In this document: positions 60,674-64,000 of the stretch, one piece after another
Numbering within the stretch: the stretch's first letter is position 1
How the letters are laid out: every line of letters starts with the position of its first letter
DNA from: Terriglobales bacterium
GTDB taxonomy: Bacteria > Acidobacteriota > Terriglobia > Bryobacterales > Bryobacteraceae
Assembly (NCBI GenBank): GCA_021372245.1
Contig: JAJFUV010000260.1
Span: 1 to 64,000, forward strand
DNA: 64,000 bases
Direction of reading: 5' to 3'
Notes under the pieces: model-generated
What the model was told of the DNA's origin: nothing
The model's input: only the letters and a program-made list of their open reading frames with translations
The model's database searches: none
Position numbers and translations under genes: made by a program

Positions 60674-62250
60674 GAGTTTCCTTTCACGACATCCTGCGGG
60701 CGTTTGGGAAAACCGGTCACGCCGCGGGAACGGTCGAACTGATAGATCCTTTGTAGGCGGCGCGCGGCGAAGGGGAAGGCGCGCAGGCCGTTCGCGTCCA
60801 GGGCATCCCGAAGTCCCGTACGATCACACGCCTTCGTCGCCAGCGCGCGCAGTTCGCTTACGACGGCGGAGCGCGTCAAGGCAAGGTTCGCAAGCTCGTT
60901 CGGGTCTTCATCGAGATCGAACAGTTGCTCGCGACCGCCGTTCGCCATGTAGATGTACTTGTATCGATCGCGGCGCACCATGATCTTGAACTGCGGCGAG
61001 CCCGGCCTCGCATAGTAGCCATAAGATTGCCTGCGCGCCGGCGCGCTGCCATCGAGCAGGCCGAGGAGATCCGTGCCCTCTCGCAGTTGCTGTTTGCCGG
61101 CAGCGCTGGTCGCGATGCCGAACAGGTCGGTGAGCGACGCCAGTTCGTCGCGCCGCTTGCCGGCCGGCAGTCGCGCGGGCCAGCTCACCAGGAACGGGAT
61201 GTGGCAGGAGGCCTCGAAGTAGCTCTCCTTCTGCCATGCGTGATGGTCGCCGAGGTGATCGCCGTGATCGGCAAAGAAGCAGATGAGGGTATTCTCCGCG
61301 TCGCCGCGGGCTTCGACGGCGTCCAGGATGCGTCCGATGCAATCGTCGATGTAGCTGATCTCGCCGTAGTAGCGCGCCTTGAGGACGCGGGCGTGCGAAT
61401 CGTTGATGTCCTCGGCCCAGATGGCGTGATTCATCCAGGGAATCTGCTCGTCCATGTGATCGGTCGAGAGCGTGCCGCGCACGGGGTTCGGCATGCGGTC
61501 CGGATCGTACATGCGGTTGAAGGGGATGGGCGGGGCGAAGGGCGGGTGCGGTCCAATGAAGGAGACGAAGCCGAAGTAGGGCTTCCCGTCCGAGGCGCGG
61601 ATCTGCTCGATGGCCCGCCCGGCGGCCCAGCGTTCGACGGTCGCCTCGGCGGGCATGGGGCTCATCTGCGGCATGTAGTACATCTCCGTGCGCTCGCCCA
61701 TCAGCCCTTCGACGAAATCGTAGGCGGGGTGGTGAGTGCGTATCCACGCGGCGTAAGCGTCGCGGCGGCGCTGCTCCGGCATGCCGTAAAGTTCTTCGCT
61801 GTGCAGATGAACGTCGTAGCCGATGTTCTCATCCCAGGGTTGCGTGTGAAACTTGCCGATGCCGAAGGTGCGGTACCCAAGGCTGCGCATCGTCTCGGCC
61901 AGATAGGGACCGCAGCGGCCGGTCGTGGTTTCGGCCTGCCCCGCGACAGGCTGCGGACGCGCGTTCGAAAAGACGGCGGTCGTAGGCGGCCCGCAGCCGG
62001 TGCGGACGGTGTAGCGCGCGGGTACGCACACCGGGCAAGGTGAATACGCGTTAGTGAAAGTCACGCCGCGCGCGGCGAGGCGGTCGAGGTTCGGCGTGTA
62101 AATGTGCGGGTTGCCCAGCGCGGCGATGGTGTCGAACCGCTGCTGATCGGTCATCAGGAACAGAACGTTCGGCCGCCGGGCGGACGCCCGTGCGACGGAG
62201 CGCGCCGCCAATTGTGCCGGAACGAGACGCAACAGATCGCGCCGATTCAT
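60670..62250 (-). CDS. Secreted sulfatase
   Basis: The 526-residue protein has a Tat-like N-terminus (NRRDLLRLVPAQ). The sulfatase signature is PNVLFLMTDQQRFDT with the formylglycine site C75-V-P-A-R79 (CxPxR). Metal-binding residues in FFADHGDHLGDH are also present. It hydrolyses sulfate esters, most likely on a sugar or polysaccharide given the neighbours. The Cys type of site requires the FGE maturation enzyme, which is not in the window. It lies 3 nt after the DUF2891 gene and overlaps the next gene by 4 nt. Confidence 0.92.
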   Translation of the reverse strand: MNRRDLLRLVPAQLAARSVARASARRPNVLFLMTDQQRFDTIAALGNPHIYTPNLDRLAARGVTFTNAYSPCPVCVPARYTVRTGCGPPTTAVFSNARPQPVAGQAETTTGRCGPYLAETMRSLGYRTFGIGKFHTQPWDENIGYDVHLHSEELYGMPEQRRRDAYAAWIRTHHPAYDFVEGLMGERTEMYYMPQMSPMPAEATVERWAAGRAIEQIRASDGKPYFGFVSFIGPHPPFAPPIPFNRMYDPDRMPNPVRGTLSTDHMDEQIPWMNHAIWAEDINDSHARVLKARYYGEISYIDDCIGRILDAVEARGDAENTLICFFADHGDHLGDHHAWQKESYFEASCHIPFLVSWPARLPAGKRRDELASLTDLFGIATSAAGKQQLREGTDLLGLLDGSAPARRQSYGYYARPGSPQFKIMVRRDRYKYIYMANGGREQLFDLDEDPNELANLALTRSAVVSELRALATKACDRTGLRDALDANGLRAFPFAARRLQRIYQFDRSRGVTGFPKRPQDVVKGNS

Positions 62251-62253
62251 GGG

Positions 62254-63318
62254 TCACCTCTTTTCGGCTTGCCAGGAATGTGTAACCAGGTAGACGGCAA
62301 AGCTGCCCAGCCAATGGCTACCCTCGTAATGCTCGCCGGTAACCGCCTTCAACCCTGTTTCGCGGTGCCGGGCAGCGAGACGCGCGATGGCGGCGTGCCG
62401 CGGATGCTTCGCACCGAGCGCCGCGGCAGTGCCTTCGAGCATCCAGGCGCGGCTCAAGTTCAATCCGTCAAGATGCGCCAGCTTCCCGTCGCTCCGGTCG
62501 GTGACGACGGCAGGCTCCAACTGGATGCGAGGGAGGAACGCGTCAAACCAGCGGGCGAATTCGGCCTGGGGCAGCACACGGCGCGCAGCGTCGGCCTCGG
62601 CAAGGCATGGGGAAAGGAAATCCTCGCCCGAGGGCTCGTAATTCACGGGGCACGCGCGGTCGGCCAGGTAGTAGGCCCGGATGCGCTGTTCGACAAGGCG
62701 CTCGAACTCACGGTCGCCGGCGGCACGTGCGTAATCCAAGGTCAAACCAAGCGCGAACGCGGTCTGCGAGTGCTCGCCCGCGCGAACAGGGTGCGAGAGC
62801 TTGGGCAGCCATGCACTCAGGCGCCCGACCGCGGCACTCTCCAGGGGACGCAGCGCCCCGCTCCATCGCTGGGCGTCAGGGTCGCGCCAGGTGCGCAACT
62901 CGGCGGCAAGCTTCAGCAGCCAGGCAAGGCCGTAAGGGCGTTCGAAGCTCTCACGGCCTTTGCCGCCCATGTATTCGGCCTCGCGTGCAAGGTTTTCCGG
63001 CGTGAGGCTGCGGTTCAGCGCGGCGCGCGCCGGTGCGGCGAAGTCCGCCTCCGGCCAGGTGCGGATGGCGCGAACGAGCAGCCAATGGCCGTGGACGGAG
63101 GAGTGCCAGTCGAAGCACCCACAAAAGGCCAGCGTGAGATCACGCGGCGGGCGCGCGTCGGCATCCGAATTCATCACGTGCGCGATCTTGTTGGGATACT
63201 CGCGCCCCACGCAATCGAGCGCAAGCCTCACGAAGCGCGAGGCGGAGGCGGCGTCAAAGACCGCCTGCGCCTCGATAGCGGCGACGCTTAGCGCCGCCAG
63301 CAGGGCGAACCGGAGCAT
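62254..63318 (-). CDS. Secreted DUF2891 protein
   Basis: This 354-residue protein has a signal peptide (LRFALLAALSVAAIEAQA). DUF2891 follows, an alpha-helical toroid-like domain with FCGCFDWHSSVHGHWLLVRA, RPYGLAWLLKLAAEL, GEHSQTAFALGLTLDYA, SGEDFLSPCLAEADAARRVL and GSHWLGSFAVYLV. Function is unknown; helical hairpins suggest an (alpha/alpha)n barrel. Its place between a glycosidase-like gene and the sulfatase in one operon points to a role in carbohydrate use. Confidence 0.85.
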   Translation of the reverse strand: MLRFALLAALSVAAIEAQAVFDAASASRFVRLALDCVGREYPNKIAHVMNSDADARPPRDLTLAFCGCFDWHSSVHGHWLLVRAIRTWPEADFAAPARAALNRSLTPENLAREAEYMGGKGRESFERPYGLAWLLKLAAELRTWRDPDAQRWSGALRPLESAAVGRLSAWLPKLSHPVRAGEHSQTAFALGLTLDYARAAGDREFERLVEQRIRAYYLADRACPVNYEPSGEDFLSPCLAEADAARRVLPQAEFARWFDAFLPRIQLEPAVVTDRSDGKLAHLDGLNLSRAWMLEGTAAALGAKHPRHAAIARLAARHRETGLKAVTGEHYEGSHWLGSFAVYLVTHSWQAEKR

Positions 63319-63366
63319 GTGTCCATGCTAACAGCAGATAGGCGAAACCGCCTGTCCCACGCCGGC

Positions 63367-64000
63367 CTAACGGACCGAAGCGCGTGTGGCGACCTGGAAA
63401 TTCTCCATCAGGCCATAGGCTTCGAGGTCATAGCTCGCGCCGGCGGGTGTGGTTTCCGGCGCGTTGCGGAAACTGCCCGGGCCGGTGAGGCCGCGGTTGA
63501 TCTTGCCGTGATGGGGTCCGAGCAGGTTCTTCAGCGAGCCATACACCACCACGTCGATGCGGTTCGAGCCAGGGCGGACAAACTTCGTCACATCCAGCTC
63601 ATAGGGCTGCCAGCCGATCACTCCGGCGCTCTTTCCGTTCACGCGCACTTCGGCGGCCGTGCCGTTCCATTTGCCGAGCTGCACCAGAACCTGTGCGGGA
63701 ACCTTGGCGAAGCTGAAATTGGCGCCGTAAGAAACCGTGTGGGAATAGAACGGCAGGCGCTGCTCCTTCCAGACGCCGGTCTTGAGCGGGGCCGCGGGCA
63801 CCAGGCGCCAGCCGGAGGCCTGCGCTTCGACGCCGAAATCGCCGGTGAGATAAATCGGCTCGATCTCGTTGTGCACGGACATGGGCGAGGCCTCGATGGT
63901 AATAGAGTTGGCCCCCTCGACCACCAGCGCGCCGATGTCGTAAACGCCGAAATCGCGGTCCAGCCACCACTCGCCGGGACGCGCCGAGACGGGCTTCCCG
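63367..64000 (-). CDS. Secreted glycoside-hydrolase-like protein, C-terminal part (partial)
   Basis: Only the last 210 residues or so are visible; the gene enters from the right edge. The visible part is beta-rich, with RPGEWWLDRDFGVYDIGA, LVQLGKWNGTAAEVRVNGKSAGVIGWQPYELDVTKFVRPGSNRIDVVVYGSLKNLLGPHHG. This is like the galactose-binding-type domains of GH2/GH106-like hydrolases. It is probably an accessory part of a glycosidase. It heads, with a 48-nt gap to DUF2891, the visible hydrolase operon. Confidence 0.7.
   Translation of the reverse strand, partial: GKPVSARPGEWWLDRDFGVYDIGALVVEGANSITIEASPMSVHNEIEPIYLTGDFGVEAQASGWRLVPAAPLKTGVWKEQRLPFYSHTVSYGANFSFAKVPAQVLVQLGKWNGTAAEVRVNGKSAGVIGWQPYELDVTKFVRPGSNRIDVVVYGSLKNLLGPHHGKINRGLTGPGSFRNAPETTPAGASYDLEAYGLMENFQVATRASVR

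Overview
The window looks like a chromosomal segment of an acidobacterium, most likely a Bryobacterales / Solibacter-type organism. Supporting this are two secreted proteins with the beta-sandwich C-terminal domain known as TIGR03437 (abundant in Solibacter), a DUF2934 protein, GC-rich codon use, Gram-negative envelope genes, and many secreted carbohydrate-active enzymes including a GH109-type protein. This assignment is inferred from gene content; no rRNA gene is present and no tRNA gene was recognised.

Layout. 1-1269: end of a secreted sugar-hydrolase-like gene and a HAD phosphatase. 1341-3200: shikimate kinase and glycerate 2-kinase. 3222-6902: a tightly overlapping envelope-stress operon (ECF sigma, zinc anti-sigma, B-box membrane protein, small membrane protein, DUF4097 protein) behind a candidate self-regulated ECF promoter. 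6968-10729: membrane flippase-like protein, nrdR, rpoD and a JAMM peptidase. 10718-26888: a complete division and cell wall (dcw) cluster on the minus strand in the order mraZ-rsmH-ftsL-ftsI-murE-murF-mraY-murD-ftsW-murG-murC-ftsQ-ftsA-ftsZ, with a sigma70-like promoter and four MraZ-type operator repeats in front of mraZ. murB and ddl are not in it. 27073-31663: roadblock protein, membrane/TPR proteins and a second ECF sigma module. 31682-33616: rpmE, an ABHD18-like hydrolase and two terminator-ended non-coding transcription units. 33617-39602: MFS transporter, PBP4-type peptidase, FmdB zinc ribbon, a translationally coupled URO-D / Mur-ligase-like pair and lexA. 39627-44559: DUF2934, topA, dprA and two small proteins. 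44587-49499: TIGR03437 and NHL-repeat secreted proteins and an alpha/alpha-barrel protein. 49525-54516: operon of PPi-type phosphofructokinase, methyltransferases, ornithine-cyclodeaminase-type protein and queF. 54562-58361: GH109-like protein, DinB protein, lipoprotein and subtilase. 58499-64000: a polysaccharide-degradation operon (hydrolase fragment, DUF2891, sulfatase, six-hairpin glycosidase-like).

The best candidates for undescribed biology are: (1) a roughly 220-nt minus-strand unit upstream of rpmE (32006-32261), with a strong promoter, an extremely long Shine-Dalgarno match, a 14-codon ORF carrying a second Shine-Dalgarno match just before its stop, a further 31 open codons in the +1 frame, and a 14-bp terminator stem; (2) a rod-shaped, 6S-like RNA candidate at 33371-33565; (3) a membrane-tethered Mur-ligase paralogue with a Cys-rich tail coupled to a URO-D family protein; and (4) operator-like dyads in front of mraZ, lexA and the GH109 gene.
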